Shown here: positions 26,710-35,495 of the stretch, one piece after another | Layout: each line of letters starts with the position of its first letter | Numbering within the stretch: position 1 is the stretch's first letter | Assembly: GCF_007997155.1 (NCBI RefSeq) | Contig: NZ_VORT01000001.1 | Coordinates: 496,001 to 560,000, forward strand | Length of the DNA: 64,000 nucleotides | Direction of reading: 5' to 3' | Source: Aequorivita antarctica | GTDB taxonomy: Bacteria > Bacteroidota > Bacteroidia > Flavobacteriales > Flavobacteriaceae | The notes under the pieces: model-generated | The model's database searches: none | Told to the model about the DNA's origin: nothing | What the model saw: the letters and a program-made list of their open reading frames with translations, nothing else | Translations under genes and position numbers: made by a program

Positions 26710-27531
26710 TTAAATCTTAAAAGTTATCACTGGCATATTGGCGTGGTTCACCATGTCTTCACTGATGCTTCCATTGAAGAAGTGTGAGATACCTTTACGG
26801 CCGTGCGTGCCCATCCCGATCAGTTTTGCGTTTATGTGTTGTGTAAAATTGAGAATCCCTTTCTCTACGGAAGTGTCGTTATAAATGTTGAGCGTATAGT
26901 TTTCAACCCCCATTCCTCTAACAAAATTTTCCATAATAGCCTGAGCTTGAAAAGAAGTTTTAAAATTTGCGGGAGTGTTTACAAAGAGTAAATGCATTTT
27001 GGCGCCAACCATTTTGGCAAATTTTTGCGCTTTGTCCAAGGCGCCGCGGCCTTCCTCGGAAAAATCAGTAGCGAAAACAAAATCTTTGATATTAAATTCA
27101 GGGTGATTGTTTTTGATAACGAGAACGGGCGTATTGGAAGTTCGTACCACTTTTTCAGTATTGCTTCCCACAAACATTTCCTTAAAACCGCTTGCCCCTG
27201 TGGAACCCATCACTATCAAATCTATGTTGTTTTTGTTGCAAGCTTCTTCAATATCTTCGTATATTTCGTTGTGGCCTATGGCTTCGTTTAAGGTAATTCC
27301 ATCCAAATATTTCTTTTTGCGAAGGTCTCCAAAGCGTTTTTCAGCAAGTTTTATAAAAAATAGGGACTCCGGAAGGTTGCCGGTATCGCCTGAAGATGAC
27401 AAATGCAGCGGCATTTCCATGGAATGGAGTACAAAGATTTCACTGTTGTGTCTTTCAGCAAGTTTTAAGGCGACTTTAAGCGCGTTTTCTGCTTGTTCGG
27501 AAAAATCTGTAGGGACGAGAATACGTTTCAT
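26710..27531 (-). CDS. Universal stress protein, tandem UspA domains
   Basis: This 273-residue cytoplasmic protein has two UspA-type domains (about residues 1-145 and 150-273). Both carry the ATP-binding signature G-x2-G-x9-G(S/N): GSTGASGFKEMFVGSN in the first and GTHGRKGISHFFNGSIS in the second. It begins MKRILVPTDFSEQAENAL, a standard Usp start. Tandem Usp proteins in Flavobacteria are linked to stress survival, with no defined substrate. A minus-strand -7 box lies 44 bases upstream of the start. The gene diverges from rimP and converges on the pigment cluster, so it marks the cluster's right border. Confidence 0.92.
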   Translation of the reverse strand: MKRILVPTDFSEQAENALKVALKLAERHNSEIFVLHSMEMPLHLSSSGDTGNLPESLFFIKLAEKRFGDLRKKKYLDGITLNEAIGHNEIYEDIEEACNKNNIDLIVMGSTGASGFKEMFVGSNTEKVVRTSNTPVLVIKNNHPEFNIKDFVFATDFSEEGRGALDKAQKFAKMVGAKMHLLFVNTPANFKTSFQAQAIMENFVRGMGVENYTLNIYNDTSVEKGILNFTQHINAKLIGMGTHGRKGISHFFNGSISEDMVNHANMPVITFKI

Positions 27532-27574
27532 AAATAATGAGGTTAGTTTTATGTTTTTTAGAACCCTTAAATTA

Positions 27575-27582
27575 CAAAAATA
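27575..27582 (-). promoter_or_regulatory. Predicted -7 promoter box of the universal stress gene
   Basis: Read on the minus strand this is TATTTTTG, a match to TAnnTTTG, placing transcription start near 27568 and giving a leader of about 37 bases. No convincing -33 element was found. Confidence 0.45.
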
Positions 27583-27622
27583 AATCCTTTGCCCTTGGTT
27601 TTTATAATATTAAAAAATATAG

Positions 27623-27630
27623 TATATTTG
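27623..27630 (+). promoter_or_regulatory. Predicted -7 promoter box of rimP-nusA-infB
   Basis: TATATTTG matches TAnnTTTG and would start transcription near 27637, leaving a leader of about 54 bases that contains the hairpin at 27656-27680. The upstream TTGG at 27595 is further away than ideal. Confidence 0.6.
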
Positions 27631-27655
27631 CACAGAATTTGATACGAAATTATCT

Positions 27656-27680
27656 GAGGGGACTAAAGTCCCCTCTTTTT
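27656..27680 (+). terminator. Terminator-like hairpin in the rimP leader (possible attenuator)
   Basis: GAGGGGAC (27656-27663) and GTCCCCTC (27668-27675) form a perfect 8-bp GC-rich stem with a TAAA loop, followed by five T. It has the form of an intrinsic terminator but lies downstream of the predicted promoter and 10 bases before the rimP start, so it should either attenuate the operon or terminate an upstream transcript. Confidence 0.65.
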
Positions 27681-27690
27681 ATAGCTTAAA

Positions 27691-28155
27691 ATGATGCGTG
27701 AAAAAGTAGCACAACTCCTAGAAAGTGCGCTGGAAGAAAACAAATCACTGTTTTTAATTGACCTAAACATTTCTGAAGAAAATCAAATACGGGTCATTCT
27801 GGACGGCGATAAGGGCGTTACGGTAGAGGATTGTATGATGGTTAGCCGTGCAATTGAGCACAATCTGGACCGTGAGGAATATGATTTTTCTTTGGAAGTT
27901 ATGTCGGCCGGAGCTTCGGAGCCGTTGACATTTCCTAGGCAGTATAAAAAAAATATTGGTAGAAGCTTAAAGGTTAAAACCAAAAACGATGAAAAAATTG
28001 AAGGTGAATTAACCGAAGCAAACGAAGATAGCATTACCTTAAAGTGGTCTGCGCGAGAGCCCAAGCCTATTGGTAAAGGAAAAGTTACCGTTCAAAAGGT
28101 GGCAACCTTGCCTTATAAAGATATTATGGAAGCAAAAGTGATGATAACATTTTAA
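27691..28155 (+). CDS. rimP: Ribosome maturation factor RimP
   Basis: This 154-residue protein is RimP, needed for 30S ribosomal subunit maturation. Typical blocks are [34 protein letters not shown] and [15 protein letters not shown], and a C-terminal SH3-like part ([17 protein letters not shown]). Two ATG codons open the frame (27691, 27694); either could be used. It starts the conserved rimP-nusA-infB translation/transcription operon, with nusA 10 bases downstream. The terminator-like hairpin just upstream suggests regulated read-through. Confidence 0.95.
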   Translation: MMREKVAQLLESALEENKSLFLIDLNISEENQIRVILDGDKGVTVEDCMMVSRAIEHNLDREEYDFSLEVMSAGASEPLTFPRQYKKNIGRSLKVKTKNDEKIEGELTEANEDSITLKWSAREPKPIGKGKVTVQKVATLPYKDIMEAKVMITF

Positions 28156-28165
28156 TTGGATTGAT

Positions 28166-29398
28166 ATGGAAAATTTAGCGCTGATCGATTCTTTTTCAGA
28201 ATTTAAAGACGACAAGCAAATAGACAGAGTAACGCTAATGGCGATACTTGAAGACGTTTTCAGAAACGCATTGAAGAAAAAATACGGAAGTGACGACAAC
28301 TTTGATATAATCGTGAACCCTGACAAGGGTGACCTTGAAATATGGAGAAACAGGGTAGTAGTTGCCGATGGCGAAGTAGAGGACCCGAACGAGGAAATCT
28401 CTTTGAGTGAAGCACAAAAAATAGAACCGGATTTTGAGATTGGCGAAGATGTTTCAGAAGAAGTTAAATTAATCGACCTTGGCCGCCGTTCTATTTTAGC
28501 ATTGCGCCAAAATCTTATTTCAAAAATACACGAGCACGACAACACTATAATATATAAGCAATTCAAGGATCTTGAAGGCGAAATTTATACTGCCGAAGTA
28601 CATCACATTCGCCATCGAGCCGTGATTCTTTTGGATGATGATGGTAACGAAATAATTCTTCCGAAGGAAAAACAAATTCCTTCAGACTTTTTTAGAAAAG
28701 GAGACAACGTTCGTGGAATTATTGAAAGTGTTGATCTTAAAGGAAACAAACCCACAATTATAATGTCTAGGGTAGCACCAGTCTTCCTTGAAAAATTATT
28801 CGAACAAGAAATTCCAGAGGTTTTTGACGGTTTGATCACAGTGAAGAAAGTAGTTCGTATTCCAGGAGAAAAAGCAAAAGTTGCGGTAGATTCTTACGAT
28901 GACCGTATTGACCCAGTAGGTGCCTGTGTAGGTATGAAAGGATCTCGAATCCACGGAATTGTTCGTGAATTGGGCAATGAAAACATAGACGTAATAAATT
29001 ATACTAGCAACCTTAACCTATACATTACGCGTGCATTAAGCCCCGCAAAAGTAACTTCAATCAAAATAGACGAAGTGAAAAAACGCGCTGAGGTTATTCT
29101 TCGCCCAGAGGAAGTGAGTAAAGCAATTGGCCGTGGTGGTCACAATATTCGCTTGGCTGGACAGTTAACGGGTTATGAAATTGATGTGCTTCGTGAAGGT
29201 GCGGAAGAAGATGTGGAATTGAGCGAATTCTCAGATGAAATAGAAGGATGGGTTATTCAGGAATTCCATAAAATTGGACTGGATACCGCTAAGAGTATAC
29301 TAGAGCATGACATCAACGATTTGGTAAAACGAACCGATTTGGAAGAGGAAACCATCCGCGATGTAATTAACATATTAAAAGAGGAATTTGAAGAGTAA
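28166..29398 (+). CDS. nusA: Transcription termination/antitermination factor NusA
   Basis: This 410-residue RNA-polymerase-binding factor has the expected order: N-terminal domain (about 1-130), S1 domain (about 130-200), and two KH domains with VGACVGMKGSRIHGIVREL and AIGRGGHNIRLAGQLTG. It is shorter than E. coli NusA (495 residues) because it has only one C-terminal acidic helix-hairpin-helix repeat (about residues 350-410) rather than two. In E. coli NusA influences expression of its own operon through leader terminators, and the hairpin upstream of rimP is a candidate site for the same control here. It lies between rimP and infB with short gaps. Confidence 0.96.
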   Translation: MENLALIDSFSEFKDDKQIDRVTLMAILEDVFRNALKKKYGSDDNFDIIVNPDKGDLEIWRNRVVVADGEVEDPNEEISLSEAQKIEPDFEIGEDVSEEVKLIDLGRRSILALRQNLISKIHEHDNTIIYKQFKDLEGEIYTAEVHHIRHRAVILLDDDGNEIILPKEKQIPSDFFRKGDNVRGIIESVDLKGNKPTIIMSRVAPVFLEKLFEQEIPEVFDGLITVKKVVRIPGEKAKVAVDSYDDRIDPVGACVGMKGSRIHGIVRELGNENIDVINYTSNLNLYITRALSPAKVTSIKIDEVKKRAEVILRPEEVSKAIGRGGHNIRLAGQLTGYEIDVLREGAEEDVELSEFSDEIEGWVIQEFHKIGLDTAKSILEHDINDLVKRTDLEEETIRDVINILKEEFEE

Positions 29399-29457
29399 TT
29401 AAAACTTTAATTACTTTTATACAAATTTTTTAAAAAGACAAAACAGGAAAAGCATTT

Positions 29458-32226
29458 ATGGCTGAAGTAAAAACGAAAAGACTAAGTCAGGTATTACGTG
29501 AGTTCAACATCTCGTTGGATCGTGCCGTGGAATTTTTGAGTTCCAAAGGGTTCGATGTGGACGCAAGTCCCAATACCAAAATAACGGGTGGTGAGTACGA
29601 AGTTCTTTTTGAAGAGTTTGAAACCGACAAGAGTAAAAAAGTAGCTTCTAAGGAAGTGGGCGAAGAAAAACGCAAGGAAAAGGAAGAATTCCGTTTGGAG
29701 CGCGAGCGCGAGCTGGAAGAAAAACACAAAAAAGAAGAAGCTTCTCGTATTATAAGGGCGGAAACAAAACTTGAGGGTCCAAAGCAAGTAGGTAAAATTG
29801 ACCTTGATGCTGGAAAGACCAAGAAAGAAGTAGTTAAGACTGAAGAAAAACCAGTTGAAGCCAAGAAAGAAGAAAAACCTGAAGTTGTAATTGAAAAACC
29901 TAAGGAAGAGAAAAAAGAGGTAGAAGAGAAACCAGTGGCCAAACCTGTTGCTCCGATCAAAGAGGAAAAGGAAAAGGAGAAGGAAAAGGAAAAAAAGGAA
30001 GAGAAACCTGCTGAAAAAGTAAAAGAAACTCCTGTAGCCAAAACAGAGCCAAAGGAAGAAGTTCCTAAAGAATCTGATACTGTTACAACCCAATATCGCA
30101 AACTGGATGGGCCTAACTTTACTGGCCAGAAAATTGACCTTACCCAATTCAAGAAGCCGGAAAAGAAAAAAGATCCCAAGGCTGACGATAAAAAGGACAA
30201 AAAAGGCAAAAGACGTCGTATAAGTAAGGAAGCTCCTAAAACTGGTGCTTCTGGAGGTGGAAATTCTAAAGACAATCGCGGAGGAGTTAGAAAAGGCCGT
30301 ACCAATACACCTAAAGAAGAGCCAAGCGAGGAAGAAGTACAAAAACAAGTACGTGAAACCTTAGAAAAACTTCAGGGAAAATCATCTAAAGGTAAAGGCG
30401 CCAAGTATCGTCGTGAAAAACGTGATACTCACCGTCAAAAATCTGATGAACTTGCACAACAAGAAGCGGACAATAAACTTATAAAAGTTACTGAATTCGT
30501 TACCGCAAGCGAAATGGCTACGATGATGGACGTTCCTGTTACCAAAATTATTTCAGCTTGTATGAGTTTGGGAATGATGGTTACGATGAACCAACGTCTC
30601 GATGCCGAAACCTTAAGCATTGTTGCTGATGAATTTGGCTATGAAGTAGAATTCGTAACTGCTGATCTTGAAGAATCAATAGATCAAAGAGTAGATGCCC
30701 CAGAAGATCTTGAGCCACGCGCTCCGATTGTTACCGTAATGGGTCACGTTGACCACGGTAAAACTTCACTTTTGGATTATATACGTAAAGAAAACGTAAT
30801 TGCTGGCGAGTCCGGTGGAATAACCCAGCACATCGGTGCATACGGAGTTGAACTGGATGGTGGACAAAAAATAGCATTCCTTGATACTCCTGGTCACGAA
30901 GCGTTTACTGCGATGCGTGCCCGTGGAGCTCAAGTTACCGACCTTGCAATTATTGTAGTTGCAGCGGACGATGATATTATGCCACAAACCAAGGAGGCTA
31001 TCAGCCACGCTCAAGCAGCAGGTGTTCCGATAGTTTTCGCGATAAATAAAATTGATAAACAAGGTGCAAATCCTGAAAAAATTAAAGAAGGACTTGCTCA
31101 AATGAATCTTTTGGTAGAAGATTGGGGTGGAAAAATTCAATCACACGATATTTCAGCAAAAACTGGTGAAGGCGTAAAGGAATTGCTTGAGAAAGTATTG
31201 CTTGAGGCTGAATTACTGGAACTAACCGCAAATCCAAACCGTCAAGCATATGGTACCGTTGTGGAAGCATTCCTTGGCAAAGGCCGTGGCTATGTTTCAA
31301 CTGTATTGGTGCAAGGTGGAACCCTAAGGGTTGGAGATTACCTTCTTGCAGGACAGAACAGTGGAAAAGTAAAAGCAATGCAGGATGAGCGTGGCAATAG
31401 CGTGAAAGAAGCTGGCCCATCAACCCCAGTTTCCGTGCTTGGTTTGGACGGTGCGCCACAAGCGGGAGATAAGTTCAGCGTATTTGAAGACGAACGCGAA
31501 GCAAAAGCAATTGCTACTAAGCGTACCCAACTTCAGCGTGAGCAATCAGTTAGAACACAACGACACATTACACTTGATGAAATTGGAAGGCGTATCGCTC
31601 TTGGTGATTTTAAAGAATTGAACATTATCCTTAAAGGTGATGTGGATGGTTCTGTGGAAGCGCTGACAGATTCGTTCCAAAAACTTTCTACGGAAGAAGT
31701 TCAAGTGAATATTATTCACAAAGCAGTTGGTCCAATTACCGAAAGCGATGTATTGTTGGCTTCGGCTTCTGATGCAATCATTATCGGTTTCAACGTTCGC
31801 CCGATGGGTAACGCACGCCAAATTGCAGATAAGGAAGAAATAGATATCCGTACTTACTCTATCATTTACGACGCTATTAACGACGTGAAAGATGCTATGG
31901 AAGGAATGCTTTCACCGGAAATGAAAGAAGAAATTACCGGTACAGCTGAAATTCGCGAAACTTTCAAAATTTCGAAAGTGGGAACTATTGCAGGATGTAT
32001 GGTTACCAGCGGAAAAATATTCCGTAATTCTGGAATTCGTCTAATTCGCGAAGGAGTAGTAATTTATACTGGAGAGCTTGCTTCATTGAAACGTTTTAAA
32101 GACGATGTAAAAGAAGTGGCAAAAGGATACGATTGTGGTATTCAGGTTAAAAACTATAACGACATCTATGAGAACGATATTATTGAAGCGTTCCAAGAAG
32201 TAATGATTAAGAAAAAACTGAAATAA
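29458..32226 (+). CDS. infB: Translation initiation factor IF-2
   Basis: This 922-residue GTPase brings initiator tRNA to the ribosome. The G domain has G1 GHVDHGKTS near residue 428, G3 DTPGHE near 477, G4 NKID near 530 and G5 SAKTG near 567, followed by domains II, III and IV. The N-terminal 330 residues form a long Lys/Glu/Pro-rich linker, common in Bacteroidota IF-2, encoded by a polypurine stretch around 29860-30010. The low complexity creates long open frames on the opposite strand that are not genes. A 59-base AT-rich gap separates it from nusA, and a strong terminator follows. Confidence 0.97.
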   Translation: MAEVKTKRLSQVLREFNISLDRAVEFLSSKGFDVDASPNTKITGGEYEVLFEEFETDKSKKVASKEVGEEKRKEKEEFRLERERELEEKHKKEEASRIIRAETKLEGPKQVGKIDLDAGKTKKEVVKTEEKPVEAKKEEKPEVVIEKPKEEKKEVEEKPVAKPVAPIKEEKEKEKEKEKKEEKPAEKVKETPVAKTEPKEEVPKESDTVTTQYRKLDGPNFTGQKIDLTQFKKPEKKKDPKADDKKDKKGKRRRISKEAPKTGASGGGNSKDNRGGVRKGRTNTPKEEPSEEEVQKQVRETLEKLQGKSSKGKGAKYRREKRDTHRQKSDELAQQEADNKLIKVTEFVTASEMATMMDVPVTKIISACMSLGMMVTMNQRLDAETLSIVADEFGYEVEFVTADLEESIDQRVDAPEDLEPRAPIVTVMGHVDHGKTSLLDYIRKENVIAGESGGITQHIGAYGVELDGGQKIAFLDTPGHEAFTAMRARGAQVTDLAIIVVAADDDIMPQTKEAISHAQAAGVPIVFAINKIDKQGANPEKIKEGLAQMNLLVEDWGGKIQSHDISAKTGEGVKELLEKVLLEAELLELTANPNRQAYGTVVEAFLGKGRGYVSTVLVQGGTLRVGDYLLAGQNSGKVKAMQDERGNSVKEAGPSTPVSVLGLDGAPQAGDKFSVFEDEREAKAIATKRTQLQREQSVRTQRHITLDEIGRRIALGDFKELNIILKGDVDGSVEALTDSFQKLSTEEVQVNIIHKAVGPITESDVLLASASDAIIIGFNVRPMGNARQIADKEEIDIRTYSIIYDAINDVKDAMEGMLSPEMKEEITGTAEIRETFKISKVGTIAGCMVTSGKIFRNSGIRLIREGVVIYTGELASLKRFKDDVKEVAKGYDCGIQVKNYNDIYENDIIEAFQEVMIKKKLK

Positions 32227-32248
32227 TACAATCATAAATTTAATTTTT

Positions 32249-32285
32249 AAACGACCTGAAAAATTTATTTTCAGGTCGTTTTTTA
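32249..32285 (+). terminator. Intrinsic terminator of rimP-nusA-infB
   Basis: AACGACCTGAAAA (32250-32262) pairs with TTTTCAGGTCGTT (32268-32280) in a 13-bp stem with a 5-base loop and a following T run. It lies 23 bases after the infB stop. Confidence 0.9.
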
Positions 32286-32337
32286 TTTCAATCCAATTTT
32301 AAATTTTCTATAAAAGTGTAACAACAAGTTTTTTTGG

Positions 32338-34869
32338 ATGTCTATTAAGAAAACTTTCCAAATGAACATTTGCTTTAAAGCCATTCTTCTATCCCTTTTT
32401 TTTCCTGTGTGCTTTTCTGTAAATGCCCAGACTGCAGACAGCATTCTAAGAAAAAAAATAACCATTCCACGTATAATTGAAGCTCCAAAAATTGATGGGA
32501 TTTTAAATGATGAGGCATGGCAAAATGCCCCAATAGCAACTAATTTTGTTGAACGGCAGCCTAACAATGGAAAGCCGATTGCTGATAGCCTAAAAACAGA
32601 AGTAAAAATAGTTTATGACGATTTGGGAATCTATTTTGGCGCGACCATGAAAGATCCGCAGCCTGATCAAATTTTAAAAGAACTTACCGAAAGAGACGGT
32701 ATTGGAAATGATGATTTCTTCTTTGTTCTTTTAAATGGTTACAACGATAGACAACAAAGCTTGCAATTTATAGTCACAGCTGCGGGGGTACAGTACGATG
32801 CGAAAATGACCAATGAAAACGAAGACAATTCGTGGAACGGAATATGGTACAGTGCAGTGCAAATTAATGATGATGGCTGGGTGGCAGAAATTTTCATTCC
32901 CTATTCTGAAGTTCGCTTTCCCAATAAGAATGTACAGTTGTGGGGCCTAAATATGGAGCGTGAAATGCGCCGTACCCGAACCAGATATAGCTGGAGTCAT
33001 GTTGATAATACCAAAGGCTCTTTTTCTATATATGATGGTGAAATCTATGGAATAGAAAATATAAAATCACCCACCAGACTTTCTTTTCAGCCTTATGTTT
33101 CGGCTTATGTTAACGACTATGACGGTAAAACCGAAACTATTTTTAATGGTGGAATGGATCTTAAATATGGAATAAATGATGCCTTCACGCTAGATATGAT
33201 TTTGATCCCAGATTTTGGGCAATCAAAATTTGACGCACAGGTTTTGAACCTTTCTGCCTTTGAAGTACAATATGAAGAAAATCGGCCATTTTTTACAGAA
33301 GGAACGGAACTTTTCACAAAAGGAAATCTTTTTTATTCACGCCGCGTTGGAGGTTATCCTTCAGGGCATGTTACTCTTACTGAAAATGAGGAAACTGAAA
33401 ACTTTCCTCCTTCCGTAGATCTTATAAATGCTTTTAAAATTTCTGGAAGAACAGATGGAAATTTGGGAATTGGTATTTTTAACGCTATTACGGAAAGAAC
33501 CTATGCAAATATAAAAAATACCGAAACAGAAGAAACCCGAAAAGAACTGGTTGAACCTCTTGCAAACTATAACATTTTAGTTTTGGACCAGCGTTTTGGC
33601 GATAACTCCTCTGTTTCTTTTGTGAACACAAATGTAATTCGAGAAGATGGTTTTAGAGACGCCGATGCCACAGGGTTATATATGGACTTAACCAACAAAA
33701 AAAATACATTGAATTATTTCGCCAATGCCGAAGGAAGTTGGGTAAAGGATGGCTCCGCAAAATTTGGAATGGAAGGGAATGCGGGAATGGCAAAAATAAA
33801 TGGGAGCCACCGTATTTCTGGTGAAATAAATTTCAGGACAATGGAATATGATATTAATGATTTGGGCTATTCAAGCAATACAAATTTTATTAACTATTCG
33901 GGTTATTACGGGTATCGTTATCTTCAACCAAAAGGATTTCTAAACAATCTAAATCTTAATTTCAATCTCATTTATACCCGAAGATTGGAGACTGACCTTT
34001 ACAACAACTTTGTGTTCAATTTCAATTCCAGTTTTACGACCAAGAAATTTTTAGGGTTTGGTGGAGGTTTTGAAATGACCCCATTTGGAACAAATGATAT
34101 TTACGAGCCGCGAATAGAAGGACGTTACGTGAAAGTTCCGGATTATTATGATGTTTGGGGATGGTTCTCCACTGATTATAGAAAAAAATTAGCGACTGAC
34201 GTAAAGGTAGATTGGTATAAATACAATGAAGAGGGCCGTGGCGAGTTACACCTGGAGTTTAGCCCACGATATCGAGTTTCAGACAAATTAAAAATGTTTT
34301 TGGGCACCAACGTGATTCTTTCGGACAAAGAAGAAGGTTTTGTGGATTCTGTAAACGACGACATTATTTTCGGAAAACGGGACAGGAATACGGTGATAAA
34401 TTCTTTGGAATCACAATATATTTTCAACAACAAAATGGCTTTGAACCTGGCATTCCGTCATTATTATTCAGAAGTAGAATACAGTCAATTTTACACTTTG
34501 CAAAGCGATGGTGGGCTTTTGGAAAATGCAATATATGATGAAAATCGTGATGCAACCTACAACAATTGGAACATAGATTTGCGGTTTTCGTGGTGGTTTG
34601 CTCCTGGAAGCCAACTTACCTTATTGTACAGAAATGCCATGGACAGTTATGTAGGCGATTCACGGGTGAATTTTTCCAATAACTTCAGAAATTTGTTTGA
34701 CGAATCACAGCTAAACAGCTTATCCTTTAGGGTTAGCTATTATTTAGATTATAATAGAGTAAAAAACTGGGTTGGCCCTAAAAACAAAACACAACCCGTT
34801 GGTGCTGCGTTTCGTGATGATAAAATGAATAAATCTGCTTTTTCCAATAGAAGCGATTTAAAGATTTAA
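32338..34869 (+). CDS. DUF5916 outer-membrane protein with CBM9-like N-terminal domain
   Basis: This 843-residue secreted protein has a signal peptide ending near SVNAQ (about residue 30). Next comes a carbohydrate-binding-family-9-like domain (about 40-215: KIDGILNDEAWQNAP, then NDDFFFVLLNGYNDRQQS, and AEIFIPYSEVRFPN), then a DUF5916 beta-strand-rich region that looks like an outer-membrane barrel. The C-terminal part has alternating aromatic strands (WWFAPGSQLTLLYRNAM). Such proteins are widespread in Flavobacteria with no established function; carbohydrate uptake or protein anchoring are guesses. It lies 50 bases after the infB terminator without a clear promoter motif and converges with a SPOR-domain gene 6 bases away. 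Confidence 0.8.
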   Translation: MSIKKTFQMNICFKAILLSLFFPVCFSVNAQTADSILRKKITIPRIIEAPKIDGILNDEAWQNAPIATNFVERQPNNGKPIADSLKTEVKIVYDDLGIYFGATMKDPQPDQILKELTERDGIGNDDFFFVLLNGYNDRQQSLQFIVTAAGVQYDAKMTNENEDNSWNGIWYSAVQINDDGWVAEIFIPYSEVRFPNKNVQLWGLNMEREMRRTRTRYSWSHVDNTKGSFSIYDGEIYGIENIKSPTRLSFQPYVSAYVNDYDGKTETIFNGGMDLKYGINDAFTLDMILIPDFGQSKFDAQVLNLSAFEVQYEENRPFFTEGTELFTKGNLFYSRRVGGYPSGHVTLTENEETENFPPSVDLINAFKISGRTDGNLGIGIFNAITERTYANIKNTETEETRKELVEPLANYNILVLDQRFGDNSSVSFVNTNVIREDGFRDADATGLYMDLTNKKNTLNYFANAEGSWVKDGSAKFGMEGNAGMAKINGSHRISGEINFRTMEYDINDLGYSSNTNFINYSGYYGYRYLQPKGFLNNLNLNFNLIYTRRLETDLYNNFVFNFNSSFTTKKFLGFGGGFEMTPFGTNDIYEPRIEGRYVKVPDYYDVWGWFSTDYRKKLATDVKVDWYKYNEEGRGELHLEFSPRYRVSDKLKMFLGTNVILSDKEEGFVDSVNDDIIFGKRDRNTVINSLESQYIFNNKMALNLAFRHYYSEVEYSQFYTLQSDGGLLENAIYDENRDATYNNWNIDLRFSWWFAPGSQLTLLYRNAMDSYVGDSRVNFSNNFRNLFDESQLNSLSFRVSYYLDYNRVKNWVGPKNKTQPVGAAFRDDKMNKSAFSNRSDLKI

Positions 34870-34875
34870 ACATTT

Positions 34876-35271
34876 TTATTTTCTTCTTTCAGGTTTTAAA
34901 ATAAAGGCTGCCGAAAAGTTATTTTGAATTTCAATCAATGCGCGTTCGGCTTCAATTCGCGAAGCAAAATTTCCTGCCCAAACTTTATAATTCGGAGTTT
35001 CGTATTCAATGGAGGCAGGCCAGTTGCTATAGCTTCCTTTATACTTTCTAAGTGTTTGATTTGCTTTGTCCAGTTCGCCATAGTATAACTGTATTGTAAA
35101 CCCATCTGAAAACTCACGTTCTTTTTCAAGATTTTTTTTCAATTCAAGCAACTGAGTGATTTTTGGATCTTGATTTACTGTTAAAGTTGCACTTTGCGCA
35201 ATGCTTTTGGCAGAAATAAACAATAGTAAGATACTGGCAATAAAAAGTTTCGGAAAAGTAAGTGAATTCAT
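34876..35271 (-). CDS. Secreted SPOR-domain protein
   Basis: This 131-residue protein has a signal peptide (about residues 1-25, ending KSIAQ) and a C-terminal SPOR domain (about 55-128: FTIQLYYGELDKANQTLRKY, then YKVWAGNFASRIEAERAL). SPOR domains bind denuded peptidoglycan glycan strands at division sites. Being so small, it is probably a periplasmic septal peptidoglycan-binding protein. It diverges from the act/cox operon and has its own -7 box at 35290-35297. The 3' end is 6 bases from the end of the DUF5916 gene with no terminator seen. Confidence 0.85.
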   Translation of the reverse strand: MNSLTFPKLFIASILLLFISAKSIAQSATLTVNQDPKITQLLELKKNLEKEREFSDGFTIQLYYGELDKANQTLRKYKGSYSNWPASIEYETPNYKVWAGNFASRIEAERALIEIQNNFSAAFILKPERRK

Positions 35272-35289
35272 ATAATTCTATCTTTGGTG

Positions 35290-35297
35290 CAAATGTA
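35290..35297 (-). promoter_or_regulatory. Predicted -7 promoter box of the SPOR gene
   Basis: On the minus strand this reads TACATTTG, matching TAnnTTTG, and would start transcription near 35283, 12 bases before the start codon. The -33 element is weak. Confidence 0.5.
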
Positions 35298-35395
35298 AAA
35301 CTTAATAACTTCGTGAAGTGCAAAAATATTATTTAGAACAAATATAAATTAATAGTTAACACTTTATTTGCATTTTCAAAATCGACTTAATAATG

Positions 35396-35403
35396 TACTT
35401 TTG
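35396..35403 (+). promoter_or_regulatory. Predicted -7 promoter box of the act/cox operon
   Basis: TACTTTTG matches TAnnTTTG. It implies a start near 35410 and an 85-90 base leader before actA, which contains the inverted repeat at 35417-35466. A TTTG at 35367 is 25 bases upstream, longer than the usual spacing. Confidence 0.55.
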
Positions 35404-35416
35404 CTGCTTTATTTGT

Positions 35417-35466
35417 GGTACAGAATGAGCATTAAGATTACATATGTTCGTAACTAATTCTGTTCC
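35417..35466 (+). promoter_or_regulatory. Inverted repeat in the actA leader
   Basis: GGTACAGAAT (35417-35426) and ATTCTGTTCC (35457-35466) pair at 9 of 10 positions around a 30-base loop. It may be a leader hairpin or, as a DNA palindrome, a regulator site. There is no T run, so it is not a terminator. Confidence 0.35.
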
Positions 35467-35495
35467 AAACTATCGACCATAATTTAACCATTAGT

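Noticed and set aside
27107-27583. Plus-strand frame of 158 residues opposite the universal stress gene
   Set aside because: It is a shadow of a well-supported Usp gene and runs into its promoter region.
28039-28566. Minus-strand 175-residue frame across rimP and nusA
   Set aside because: Ser-rich antisense shadow of two conserved genes.
29487-30348. Long minus-strand open frames (270-284 residues) opposite the infB N-terminus
   Set aside because: They mirror the Lys/Glu-rich coding of IF-2, give Ser/Phe-rich low-complexity proteins and have no family features.
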